Shown here in pieces: positions 20,352 to 31,109 of a stretch of 64,000 bases of DNA. Every line of letters begins with the position of its first letter. The stretch's first letter is position 1. The notes below the pieces were generated by a model. It was not told where the DNA came from and made no database searches. It saw only the letters and a list, made by a program, of their open reading frames with translations. Position numbers and translations under genes: made by a program. Source of the DNA: Alligator mississippiensis (taxonomy: Eukaryota; Chordata; Crocodylia; Alligatoridae); contig NC_081832.1 in the NCBI RefSeq assembly GCF_030867095.1, positions 36,341,756 through 36,405,755 on the forward strand, in the 5' to 3' direction.

Positions 20352-20755
20352 TCTAATATTATAAAAACCTTAGTCTGTCTGTCTCTGTCTGTCTGTAATA
20401 CTTTATTCTCACTGATTGGTTGTCTGAAACAGCCAATCGGCGTGTTCCAACTGTGTTTTGGACAGGTGATGGGGGCATGGTGGAGCACTGCCATGATGGT
20501 GGGGACAGAGTGGAGGGAGTGAGGCTGCTGGCCTTGCCCCCTTCCCCCGGCCCTGCTCCCTGGAGGTGGTGGCGACAGAGCGGAAGGAGCAGGGAAGCGA
20601 GGCCCTGTACCTGAAAGGGGAGCGGGCCCGGCACTGCAGTGACGGTGGGGATGGTAGGGGGAGCAGGGCTGGTCCTCCAGTGGCGGGAAGAGCTGGATGC
20701 CAGTCTCTGCCCCTGCCTGCACCCCCCCCCCCCCATCCCGATCATTTTTTGCTAG
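20352..20755 (+). mobile_element. Helitron-like non-autonomous element, copy 1
   Basis: Starts TCTAATATTATAAAA and ends CTAG followed by T, as expected for Helitrons, which begin TC and end CTRR. A TCTGTCTGTCTGT tract follows the 5' end. The same start and CTAG end occur at 23694-24405. No target duplication is visible, as expected. A 3' hairpin is not obvious. Confidence 0.5.
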
Positions 20756-21104
20756 TTGCATCATAATGAATGAGCTCCTGTAATGGGCTCTGCTACTGCT
20801 ATTTGCCTCTAAGATATGAAAGATTGGGCCTTTGTGGATTTTGTGTCTTCTTGAAAAGGGCACCCTGGTTTCTTTTCAAATGATATCTCAGAAGATATAC
20901 CTTGTGGCAGGTTCAGATTTTCCAGGCACTGCTGCCTGGATTCACTGGTGAACATCTCAACAAATTAAATTTTCCTTCTTGTGATATTCATTTTGTTCAT
21001 GCAGAGTTTATGGTGTTGCTATAACTGATGAAGAAGGGTTTTGTACCGTGAGTGAAAGAGCATCAGGCTGTGTGTTCCATGTGCCAGTGTCTGTTTCTGT
21101 TAAT
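20756..21104. other. Unassigned intron sequence
   Basis: Nothing recognisable between the Helitron-like element and the CR1. Confidence 0.5.
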
Positions 21105-22494
21105 GAGACAAGGAATAACTACACCTTCTACAATGAGGTGATTGGCTCTGTGGATGCAGGGAGACCAGAGGATGTAGTGTACCTTGATTTTTAGCAGGGC
21201 TTTTCATATGGCTTCCCACAACATTCTCGCAGGCAAGGTAAAGAAGTATGGGCTGGATGAATGGACTGTAAGGTGGATAGATAACTGGCTGGAGTATTGG
21301 ACTCAGAGTAGTAATCAGTGGCTTGATGTCTAGTTGGCAGCTGGTATCAAGTGGAGTGCCCCAGGGGTGAGTTCTGGGACTGGTTTTGTTCAGTGTCTCC
21401 ATCAGTGGCCTGGAAGAAGGCATAGAGTGCACCCTCAGCAAGTTTGCAGATGACACCAAGCTGGGGAGAATAGTAGATATACTGGAGGGTAGGACTAGGA
21501 TTTGGAGTGACTTAGATAAATTGGAGGATTGGGCCAAAGAAAATCCTGTGAGGTTTCACAAGGGAAGTGCAAAGTTCTGCACTTAAGACGAACAGAACAG
21601 GCTGGGGGCTGACTGGCTGAGCAGCAGCTCTGCAGAAAAGGACCTGAGGGTTAGAGTGGACAATAAGCTGAATATGAGCCAGCAGTGTGCCCTTGTTGCC
21701 AAGAAGGCAAATAGCATGCTGGGCTGCATTGGTAGGTATTTTGCCAGTAGGTCAAGGGAAGTGATTATTCCCCTCTATTCAGCACTGGTAAGGTCACATC
21801 TGGAGTACTGTGTTCAGTTTTGGGCCCCCCACTACAGAAAGTATGTGGACAAATTGGAGAGAGTCCAGAAGAAGGCAACAAAAATGGTGAGGGGGATGAG
21901 GGACATGACTTGTGAGGAAAGACTGAGGGAACTGCACTTATTTAGTCTAAAGAAAAGGAGACTAAGAGAGGATTTAATAGCAGCCTTCAACTACCTGAAT
22001 AGGGGTTCAAAAGAAGATGGACCTAGATTGTTTTCAGTGATGGCAGATGACAGAACAGGAACAACGGTCCCAAGTTGCAGCAAGGGAATTTTAGGTTACG
22101 TATTAGGAAGAATTTTCTCACTAGGAGGGTAGTTAAAACACTAGAACAGGTTACCCAGAGAGGTGGTGGAAGCTTCATCCTTGGAGGTTTTCAAATCCTG
22201 ACTAGACAAAGCTTTTGGCTGGGATGATTTAGTTAGAGATGGTCCTGCTTTGAGCAGGGGGTTGGACTAGATCAGCAATTCTGTACCTTTTGCACCTTAT
22301 GTCCCACCTACATAAGGTCAAAAAATCCTGGTCCCACTGGTTGACGTGTGTGTGTGTGGGGGGGGGGGTCCCCCCAGAGGCCAATCAAAGAGCAGTGGGG
22401 TGCCACCTACAGGACCTTTGCGTCCCACCGGTTGAAAAACCCTGGATTAGATGACCACCTGAGGTCCCTTCCAACCCTAACTCTATGATTCTAA
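21105..22494 (+). mobile_element. CR1 LINE 3' part, decayed
   Basis: Recognisable CR1 ORF2 pieces occur in order: DEVTGSVDAG and EDVVYLDF with a stop after it, [11 protein letters not shown] near 21440, then the frame 21656-22132 with [39 protein letters not shown] and [15 protein letters not shown]. Several stops and frame changes separate them. The 3' end (CTCTATGATTCTAAC, 22480-22494) is CR1-like. A hAT MITE (22273-22444) interrupts the 3' UTR. Confidence 0.9.
22273..22444. mobile_element. hAT MITE inserted in CR1 3' UTR
   Basis: A 172-bp insertion splits the CR1 3' end, duplicating GACTAGAT (22265-22272) as GATTAGAT (22445-22452). Ends are CAGCAATTCTGTACC and GGTTGAAAAACCCTG. It contains a GT run and a short G/C hairpin (GGGGGTCCCCCC). 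Confidence 0.75.
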
Positions 22495-22649
22495 CTACCT
22501 GTGTTTGACACTTTTCTCAGTGGATTCCTATAGATTTCCAGCCCTGTAATGAAACTGTAGTATAAACCTTGTATTGTTTTTATATATATTAAATCTTAAC
22601 TTTTGGCACTAGTTACTTGCATGACATGGAGCATTATAACTGTCTATGG
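22495..22649. other. Short unassigned intron segment
   Basis: No feature was recognised. Its last 8 bases (GTCTATGG) flank the next element. Confidence 0.5.
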
Positions 22650-23003
22650 CAGGGGGCCTCAACCCCCCCCCCCCCCCCCCCCCCCCAAAACCCTTCAAAT
22701 AAGGCCTGCAGAGTCATGGCATCTCGCCTGTGGGACTCCTCATGGGTTGGGAAATTTGGCAGCAGGGGAACAGTGGCAATTAATACTGCCAGCCCTCCCC
22801 TGTTGCCAAATTTCCAGGGCTGCTTCTACCCAGTGTCCGCTATGACACCAGCAGAAGCCAGAGCCACCACCTGCTAGCAGAGGCAGGGACCTGAGCACAA
22901 CTCACCCAGGTCCTGCCACATGGTGTCACCACCTGCCCACAGGCTGGATCAAACTAATTGGCAGGCCAGATCCAGCCGGTGGGCCTCGTTTTGCCCATCC
23001 CTG
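22650..23003. mobile_element. hAT-like MITE with poly(C) tract
   Basis: Ends CAGGGGGCCTCAACCC and TTTTGCCCATCCCTG. Flanks GTCTATGG and TTCTAAGT match at 5 of 8. A C-run occupies about 22663-22686. The body is repeat-derived and non-coding. Confidence 0.55.
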
Positions 23004-23693
23004 TTCTAAGTGTTATGTCTGTCTCCACCCCCTAGGCTAAGAAGAACCACTGAGAAGTAGGGTATAATAGGCCTGATGGTTTAATATTTAAAACTCTTCC
23101 AAAACATCAGAGTTCTGAAACTTTGGTTGCCCAGGCTTCTGAACAGTAATAGTACAGTTTGAGTTTTTAAGGGCTGTGGTTAATTGACAGTCTAGTCAGT
23201 TCCAGAAAGAAAATCACAAAAGCCAAAAATAGTTGAATGTAGCTCCATGCACTGTACTTCTGATTATTTTCATAGTTTTTAGAACAGTAGTTCTCAATGT
23301 CTTTAGACTTGTGGCACCTCTCAGGAATGCCAGCTCTTAGTGTTCACTTGTTTTTTGACTATAGAAAAATAAGTAGAGCTGTTCTGTTGCAAATAATGCT
23401 GATTACAACAGGTCAGAATATTTTTTGAGACTTTTTGGATTCCTTTTAAAATCTCTGGGTTCATTTTGTGAATTATGTTGCTACACTTAACAGTGTTAAC
23501 ATCGTGTGACACCCTGCAAAACCCTTGAAAGGATCTCAAGGTTCTGTTTTAGAAACAGAATTACTGTTTTAGAATAACATTTATCTGTATCTTCTTTTAT
23601 TCTGTTGTTGTGCCAATCTAAATAAAAGGGGAATATGCTTGCAAAACCTCACAGTAAACAGTTTCAATTAATAGGATATTCTGGTCTAATCAT
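23004..23693. other. Intron sequence with a probable old hAT relic
   Basis: 23286-23560 begins CAGTAGTTCTCAATG, a hAT-like end, and carries TGTGGCACC / GTGACACCC segments typical of such elements. The other end is not secure. The rest is unassigned. Confidence 0.4.
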
Positions 23694-24405
23694 TCTAATA
23701 TTATAAAAGCCTAAGTGTCTGTCTGTGTGTCTGTTGCTTTATTTGCACTCTGGTTGGCCATCTCGGCAGCCACGCAGAGAGCTCCAAGAGTGGGCAGACT
23801 GCAGGTAGTGCTGGTGGAACACTGTCATGATGTGGAGGGCTGAGACCAGCTGGCCTGGCCTGCCCCTTCCCCCCCCCCCGGCGCTCTGTGGGGGAGATGG
23901 GGGGGGGGGGGGCGGTGGCAGCATGAGGGGTGTGGGGAATAGAGTTGGACCTATGGTGGTGGCGCAAGGAAGGTGGGGAATGGGCCCAGGCCTGCTGCAG
24001 CATTGCAGAAGAGCAGGCCCAGATGCTGCCATGACAGTGGGGACAGAGGGGAAGGAGGCAGGAGGTGACAGAGTGGACAGGGTGGGGGGTGGGCATGGTT
24101 TGGGGGTGGGGTATGCTGGGCCTGGCCTCAAAACGTTGGGGGGGGGCACCAGGCCCGGCATGGCCCCACAACGTTGGTGGGGAGGGCAGGCCCAGCCCCA
24201 AAACAGCAGGGGCTGGGGAGGCACTGGGACTGGCCTGGCCCCACAACGGCAGCAGGGGGGGCGGGTGGGCCCAGCCCTGCAGTAGAGGGGAGGAAAGGGA
24301 GAGCAGGCCCAGCCCCAAAGGTGATTGGTGGGGGGAAGGGGCCTGACGCAGGCATCTGTGCCCGCATGCACCCCTCCTGTCATTCTTGACAAGGCAATTG
24401 GCTAG
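23694..24405 (+). mobile_element. Helitron-like non-autonomous element, copy 2
   Basis: Begins TCTAATATTATAAAAGCC with a TGTCTGTCTGTG tract and ends GGCTAG followed by T, matching copy 1 at both ends. The 712-bp interior is very G-rich with GGGG runs and imperfect CAAAACGTTGG / CACAACGTTGG repeats near 24125-24250. The long frames here are low-complexity artefacts. Confidence 0.5.
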
Positions 24406-24775
24406 TGCTGTCATAAAGACCTACATTGTTACAGTGTAACAAATGCATTATTTTGGTCTCCTTGAGCTGATTATACTAGGTAATTCAATCAGTGGCTTTA
24501 GAGCATTGCCACTGAGTAACAAAGGGACTTAGAGGATCACAAAGAAGATGTGTAATAAGATTGCAGAGAGATACTGTTTTGATGATAATGTTACCATAAA
24601 CCAGTTATTCTCAAATAGGGTATTGCAAGATGCTGCGCTGTATTAGCACTGTTAGGTATGCAAACACCTGCACAGTTCACAGGATAAACCCAGAGATTTC
24701 AGAAAGGAATCCATAGTATCAAAAACTTTTCTGACCTGCTGTGGTCTTTTTGGGAGTTCATGTGCTCTGGGAGGT
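24406..24775. other. Intron sequence with a hAT relic shared with 53757-53955
   Basis: 24600-24775 (TTATTCTCAAA, ATTAGCACTGTTAGGTATGCA, TTTTCTGACCTGCT) matches the series at 53757-53955 by eye. Both look like copies of one old hAT-type repeat. 24406-24599 is unassigned. Confidence 0.45.
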
Positions 24776-25080
24776 GTGGGGGAGGGAGGAGGTGCTTTTA
24801 ATTAATAGCTCTGAGAGCCTCCCTAATTAAAGTGCTTGGAGTGTCATGTGTATCAGTGTCCCCATGCTGAAAAATGGTGGCAAGGGCTCTTTTAACTAAA
24901 GCTTGTCGAAAGCTGCCATTTTTCAGCACAGGAAAGCTGATGCACATGATGCTGGAGTCTGCTGAAGCGTGGTAATTACCACACTCCAGCAGACGATAAG
25001 TTAATCAAGTCTGGTCTGACACGTTGTAATTACAGCACCTTGGAGCAGCCTCAGTGTACCTGTACAGGTGCCCTTTGAGT
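24776..25080. repeat. Old hairpin MITE, relative of 46068-46330
   Basis: Contains an inverted pair around 24850-24940 (CTGAAAAATGGTGGC and GCTGCCATTTTTCAG) and shares the CTTTTAACTAAAG core and flanking TAATTA-rich arms with the hairpin element at 46068-46330. Ends are not clear. Confidence 0.45.
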
Positions 25081-26089
25081 TCTTTGCAACAAAATAATTG
25101 CTCTGTTATTTTTCCATATTCAGAAAATGAGTGAAAGCTAACAGCTACATTTTTGTGGGGTGCTTGGAATTTAAAAAGATTAAGAACCAGACATTAACTT
25201 TACTGTGGCATACAAGGTCTGAGATACCTACCATATGTTTCATTCCTAATGGTGGGAACAGATTATCAAGGAGAAGCCATTACACCACCATTTCTAAGGG
25301 TGAGTAGATAAATGATGCAATTATTTTGGAATAATTTGCCTCTGAATTTACTCCCAAACGAACTTAATCTTCAGTAAGGAGGAGATGCAAAACCAAGCTG
25401 GTTTAGTGCTTAATGCCAGTATTACAATACTTGATGACTTGGTAGAGGGGAACAAATTTGCCTTCAGCAAAGGCTACCCTAGGGTTGTATTGAATAAAGG
25501 AATAGATATAGGATGGGTATTCTGTTGAAATTTGCCTGTGTATGAATATCCTCACTTTCTGAGAGATAACTTTGCAGTAGAGGGAGTTAAACTGGCATAG
25601 GGCTGTACATCATGTGCTTACTCCAACTTGCTGTGAAGCAGAGCCAGTATACTCCTGTAGGAAGTATGTTCTTTAACTGTACCCTAAGAGAAGCCTGGAC
25701 AGAAATCTAAGAAAACAGGAAAAAATACTCCTTGATAACTACAAGATTAACACTTAACTTTGTCAGTGACCTACATCTGGTTTCATTGTATAAGTGAGAT
25801 TCCTGGCCTGGACTCGTAATCTAAGCATCCTTTCTTGTAAGCTCCCTCTTTCCCATCGATGGACAATCCTATTGGTGTAATTCCTCTGAATATTGTGAAA
25901 TATACAAAATGCCTGATAGCAAGGGCTGGATCTGACTTAAGGTTTGCTCTGGCAAGGGGAATCAATGGCATGGAGCACTCGACCTCCACTGCAACACTCC
26001 CTTCCACTATGGAACCTGCTGTTCTACCGCCCGTTTGTCCTAATTGCAGAGGGGATGGAATTCAGTAGTGAGGGGAAGTGCAAGTAAGT
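25081..26089. other. Unassigned intron sequence
   Basis: About 1 kb with no recognised exon, element terminus or tandem repeat. The longest frames (about 70 codons) have no recognisable domain. Confidence 0.5.
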
Positions 26090-26177
26090 GGCCACTCTTG
26101 GGAACAGAGACTAGCAGTCTATGGCTGGGCTAGGTCACAATAGGTGGCCCACATCAGCAAAAGGTTGCCAATCCCTG
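26090..26177. mobile_element. hAT right-terminus fragment
   Basis: Ends GGTTGCCAATCCCTG (complement CAGGGATTGGCAACC, the same end as at 2759), followed by CTTTATAG, a hAT-type target site. The left part is not recognisable. Confidence 0.45.
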
Positions 26178-27289
26178 CTTTATAGTTTCAGTAATGTTAA
26201 GGGAGTTTCAGCTTGGCTTAATGTCACTTATTGTTGTTGGTCCATGATGACTAGAGAATGATATTTAGACATTTGCCTTTAGAAATTGGCTTGCTTTAGA
26301 ACAGTGATGCAGGGGAGTGGCAAGGGTTAATAGGTTTCTAAAATCTGTTTGTGTTACCTTAGAACCCACAACAAAATAGGAACATGCAGACTTAGCATTA
26401 GGTTACAGTGACCAGCTGTAACTTAGGGAGAAATCCCTGGCTTTGATAGAATGGCCAAGTTCGACCAGAGATGCCCAAATTAAGGTACCAGCAAATGACT
26501 AAATTAAGATGCATGCATGTGATGGGTTTAGGGAAACAAGGGATTATGCTGACAGGGCAGAACATGAACAGCATGATGACCGCCAATCAGCGGTACCTGG
26601 TTTATGAAGATTCTTCAGGAGAAAGAGAATACAGTTGGGATCCTGAGGCCACCATGGGCAGTGGGCACACAACCAGCCCGTCTCGCCCAACCCATTGTGG
26701 GGGTGGGCATTAACCCCCAACCTCTGAGAATGCTGACGTCCTTCAAACAAGAACTACGAGGTAGCACTCGCATACTAGCCAGATGTACAGTCTCCCTGTG
26801 AAACTTTAAGACTGGTAGACAAGTAGTATTGTGTAATCATTTTGCTTACTTTGCTTGCATTAATCTTATTTGCTATCACTGTGTATCAGTAAAATTCTCC
26901 TCTTATCTAACGGAGGTGTCATGGTCAAATTTAAAAAGGTTGGGCCTGCCCAGAACAAGCTATCAGGACTGGTTCATAAACCCAGTGCCAACAGTCCATA
27001 TCTCTCAGGATCCCTGTCCCTTGGCGCTTTTTTTACATGTTTAATCAGTCATATAATGAGACCCTGTCCCTTCACATGGGTGACCTAAGGGTGATGTTCT
27101 GTTTATGGGACTTCTTGTAGCATATACCAAGGCAGTGTAATAATTTTCATACTTAGATTTTGATACTTTTATTCTCCAAAAATTGATTGGCAACTGAGCA
27201 TGAATATTTTCCTCTAAAACTTGTGAAATGCAGATCTGTTTTAGGCTCCTCGTTGGGAGTATCCAAGATTTAGAGGAGCAAAGCTTCAT
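26178..27289. other. Unassigned intron sequence
   Basis: About 1.1 kb of ordinary A/T-rich DNA. No exon or element was recognised. Confidence 0.5.
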
Positions 27290-27890
27290 GTTTTAAGCAG
27301 TCCTTCTTGGTTTATTAACAGTTGCTTGGGTAGTGAAGTAGATGGAATTTTGGTTCTGTCTTTTGAAGGCTGACACTTTGACTTGTGGGTGGAATATACA
27401 GACTCTGTTGTGCTACAGCCCCCAAAATGCCATTGGCAGTTCCTTGCAGTCGAGGATGATGGTCTTATCTGTGAGTCCGAAGATGGCTGATGAGGCCTAT
27501 CTGGGATTGACAGACCCTGTTGCACCTCAGGCACATGTTTCCATGCAAGATGGGTAGGCTCTGGGTTCTTGATTCTGTCTGTGACATGCTGCTTCTGCCA
27601 CTCCCACTTTTCCACCTCCTGTTTTCTTTGTAAGGTTTCAAAGGACTGAGATCCTTGCAACCAGACTCTTCCTCCATTTGGAGTGGTCCTGGGTCATAGT
27701 CTCTCATGAGTTGATGTCAATGTTGCATTTTTTTCAAGTTAGCCTTGAGGATGTCCTTGAAGTGCTTTCTCTGCCCTCTTTTTGAGTGTGTAACTTGACT
27801 GAGCAGGGAGAATAAAACTTGTTTCAAGAATTTGGAGCCAGACATCCGGATGATGTGGCCAGCCCAGAGAAATTAATGTCAGGTAATCAT
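27290..27890 (-). pseudogene. Non-LTR retrotransposon ORF2 C-terminus with CCHH zinc finger
   Basis: On the minus strand a decayed frame set reads, in order, a segment like GHIIRMSGSKFLKQ (near 27850), KRGQRKHFKDILKANLKK (near 27740-27790) and, in the frame 27465-27707, a zinc finger of the form C-x2-C-x12-H-x3-H containing NRVCQSQIGLISH. This series is the C-terminal tail of an ORF2 found in several vertebrate LINE families outside CR1. I recognise the pattern but do not assign the clade. Frame breaks and stops show it is a relic. Confidence 0.6.
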
Positions 27891-28487
27891 CACCTCAATG
27901 CTCATGGTGTTTGTTTGTGAGAGACCTCTAATGTTCATGCATCTGTCTTACCACTGGAATGATAGCTGTTATAAGAAGAGGGATTATAGGGATTATAAAA
28001 GGAGAGCATTAAACTTGGATGCGTATTTAGATCTTGACCTTCCTAGCTGAAAGTTTACTGTGTTAGCAAAGATATGTAAATATGGGAAATGTTCAAGCCT
28101 GTACAAGTGGCTAATGGGACCTTGGCTATCAGAAACTTGGAGAAGCAGAGGACAGCAGGGTTGATAAATGGACTCAGTGGGTTTCAACAAGGTTTTTATT
28201 ATTTGGAGAAAGATGAATGTACCAAGATCGAAATCGGAGTAAGCTAGATGCCACATACACAGCTGCTTTAGATAGTTAGTTCCAGGACAAGGATATGGAA
28301 CAAAGATGGACTCTTCAAGAAAAACTTCTTTCTGCAAAAAGTAAAGGAAGGGCCATTCCGTGGTAGCTGCCATGTCAGCAGCTGAGTAAGTGGACAGGCT
28401 CTCATTTGAGTATTGCTCTCCCTTTAGACACTAACTTTGATCTTTTTTCTCTTGTTTTCCCTTCTGAGAGACCCTGTGTCAGGGGTG
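27891..28487. other. Unassigned intron sequence
   Basis: No element was recognised. A 126-codon minus-strand frame (27993-28373) has no recognisable domain and is probably chance. Confidence 0.45.
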
Positions 28488-29290
28488 AGCAATTATTTTG
28501 GGTGGAGGGCCACTTACCGAGCTTTGACAAGCTGTCAAGGGCCGTATGAGTAGCCCCACCCCTTGACAGGTGTCCCCCTGGTCACCATCTTGTGACTGGA
28601 AGTCCTGCCCTGTAACCCCTGACCTTTGCCACCAGAAGTTGCTCCTCTTGCCCCCAGAAGTACTCCTTTCAGCAAGGGGTTTTGCCATCTCAGAACCAGA
28701 AAAATACCAAATTATATTCTAAAAAGTGAACATCTAAAACATTCATTAATTTTATTTCAGAAAATTTTTGTCCTGGTTTACATGCGTTTGTGTAATGTAC
28801 GTAGAGGTGATTGTATATAATAGCTTAAAATTAAGTCTTATTCTTGTATATTGTGGCAGGGTATAAGTTTGTGGAGGGCTGTGGGTGTATGGGTATGTAG
28901 GGTGTGGGGGAGGGTGTGGGTATGTCTGTGGGGGTGGATAGGAGTGGGTGTGGGGTGAGGGAGCATGTGGGTGTGTCTGGATATGTGGTGTGTGGGTGGG
29001 TATGGGGTTTGTGGGGGGGATGTGGGAGGGGAGGGTGGCTGGAGTGTGTGAGGGGGTGTGGGTGTAGAGGTCTGCGTGTATGGCAGTGTGAGGGAGGTGT
29101 GGGTGCATGTGTATGGTGGGGTGTGCATGCGAGACTCACCACGCGCGCACACGCCTACCCCTGGGGTACCAGTGCAACCTGGTGCTCCCCAGTCCTGGGA
29201 TGCAGCCAGGAGCCATGTGGTGCTGGAGCAGTGCATGAGCAGGAAGGCAGGGAAATGGCTGGGGGTGGGGCAGGGCTGTGCTCCTGGGTC
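28488..29290 (+). mobile_element. hAT-like repeat with internal GT/GG-rich minisatellite, copy A
   Basis: Begins CAGGGGTGAGCAATTATTTTGG, the same terminus as the element at 46705. From about 28600 it matches 32270-32810 (ACCCCTGAC-TTTGCCACC-GGAAGT, AATACCAAATTATATTCTAAAAA, GAGGTGATTGTATA). It then enters a G/T-rich minisatellite (28855-29120; units like GTGGGTATGTGTGGGG). The right terminus was not located. Confidence 0.55.
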
Positions 29291-29621
29291 CTACTGCCCT
29301 TGGTTCCTGTCATCTTTGATAGGCAGCCAGGAGCAGATAAATGGTTTGGTTTTGTTTTGTTGGCAGGACTGCAGCAGTTCCTGGCATTGAAAGATTAAAA
29401 CCTGGGCAGGTGATAATGAATAGAGCAGGATTTTCAGCAACTGAGAACAAAAGTGCATTGCAGAATGTTGGCTCTGGAAAACAATTATCTTTGATTCTCC
29501 AGGTGGAGGATGGAAAGATTTATTTTTCCCCATTATGAATAAGAACGTTAATGCAGGGGATTAGTAGTTAACTGGGTGGCATCTGCTCGTGCACTTTTCA
29601 GACCTAGAAGTCAAACACTTT
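29291..29621. other. Unassigned intron sequence
   Basis: No gene or element terminus was recognised. Confidence 0.45.
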
Positions 29622-29781
29622 GAGGACTTGTCTGCACAGAAATTGTAGCTAAAATAACTGAAAAAACTGCAGTTCTGTTGGTGGATCCATTTACTCTGAG
29701 TAAAAACCACTTATTTTAATACTTTATTACATGTATTTGCAATGCTTTTATTCTGAAATAAACGTATGTGGACAAGCCCTC
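29622..29781. mobile_element. Short MITE with GAGGRCTTGTCYRCA inverted ends
   Basis: Left end GAGGACTTGTCTGCACA and right end TATGTGGACAAGCCCTC are inverted copies with few mismatches over 17 bp. The 160-bp interior is A/T-rich. The target duplication is unclear. Confidence 0.6.
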
Positions 29782-30263
29782 AGTTGCAGTGCTGTTAATG
29801 TTGTGTAGGTATTGACTATCAGCACCATGTATTTGATTTGACTGAGGGCTTACACAGGGTGTGGTTGGGTATTTGCACTGTTCTGTGCCCTGCTCAGGGC
29901 TCCATTCATCCTGTTTATTACTTTTGTTGGTGTTCTAACTTATTTTCAGACAACACAACTCTGACCAACTCCCTAAAAAGTCTCTGGAAGGGAAAAGATG
30001 GCTTAAACTGAGTTTCTTCAATACATTTATAGTTCATATATAATTCTTTCCTATGCTTTAATCTACCTAGCACAGTGTACTGAGTGATATAAATAGAAAT
30101 GAATGAGTGTATCATTACATAGGAACATTTTGGTTCAGCTCATCCTAGCTTCTGCAGAGCTCTTCAGTTTCCCTCTGGGTGTTTTATGCTTGTTGATGTT
30201 TCCTTGTTCTGTTGTTTTAAATTTTCTCTTGGTTTCTGAAACTGTCAGGTGGATCGCGCAAGT
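29782..30263. other. Unassigned intron sequence
   Basis: No exon or element was recognised. Confidence 0.45.
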
Positions 30264-30758
30264 CAGGGCTGTCCAATTTCTGGCCCACTGTGGTGCTCAC
30301 TTGGCATGGGCCAAATGCCACACGCATGGGCAGGTGGGTGGGTGGGCAGCCTGGTTCTTCTCTTCCAGCTGTGCATGCTACACAGTCAGTCCCCCCCACC
30401 CTCCCCCCACATCATGCCCTCAATGCAAGCATCTTGGCTACCCCCACCTCCTTCTGGCCATGCGGACTTCCCACTTGCAGTGCAGGCAGCCTGGTTCCCT
30501 CTTGATGTGCACATGCAGTGTAAGCAGCCCAGCACCCTCCCCTGTCACACAGGCACTATAGCCCCCTTCCACTTTGCTACCTGCCCCCAGAAGCAGGGGC
30601 AGGAAGTAGAAGCCAGAAGGGAAAGGGGAACCCAAATAACCTGGCCACTGTGGCAAGACCAAGTGGGAGGGAATGGCAGCTGGGCATGAGGTTATGGACT
30701 GCATGCTAACCCTTCAGGGGCCACATGTACTCCATAGGCAAATAGTTGGACAGCTCTG
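30264..30758. mobile_element. hAT-like MITE with CAGGGCTGTCCAA ends
   Basis: Left terminus CAGGGCTGTCCAA and right terminus TTGGACAGCTCTG are near-perfect inverted repeats (12 of 13). Flanks GCGCAAGT and ACTTAAGT agree at 5 of 8. The interior is C-rich and non-coding, and its long frames are artefacts. Confidence 0.75.
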
Positions 30759-31109
30759 ACTTAAGTAATTTGGAGGGACAGGGACAAGATCCAGCTGTCA
30801 ATATAACCTGTGGTTAAAGATTTCATTTATGTTTGATATGTTAGTGGTTGCCTTAATTCTGTGTAATCATTAGTGTTCTGGGTAGGAAGTTCTGCAAAGC
30901 CTTTCTAAGAAGCCTTCAGTTCATGTAGGAGGCAGACACGCACATGACAAGTTTCTGGCACTGTTTCTTAAGGACTTCACCAGTTCTATCTGTTCCTTCA
31001 TTTGTATGCAGGCTGTAGCAGAGTACTGTCTTTTAAGAAGACGGGGACTGAATGCATGCTAAATGGTTCACAGCTTGCTATATAAGAAGTACCAGGGCTG
31101 TTCAGAGAG
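30759..31109. other. Unassigned intron sequence
   Basis: No feature was recognised. Confidence 0.45.

Noticed and set aside
23701..24414. 237- and 217-codon Pro-rich frames
   Set aside because: They lie inside the Helitron-like element's G-run sequence, and overlapping equivalents occur in other frames.
28752..29236. His/Pro/Thr-rich minus-strand frames of up to 132 codons, and their copies at 32410-32915
   Set aside because: Translations of the GTGTGGG minisatellite present in two repeat copies.
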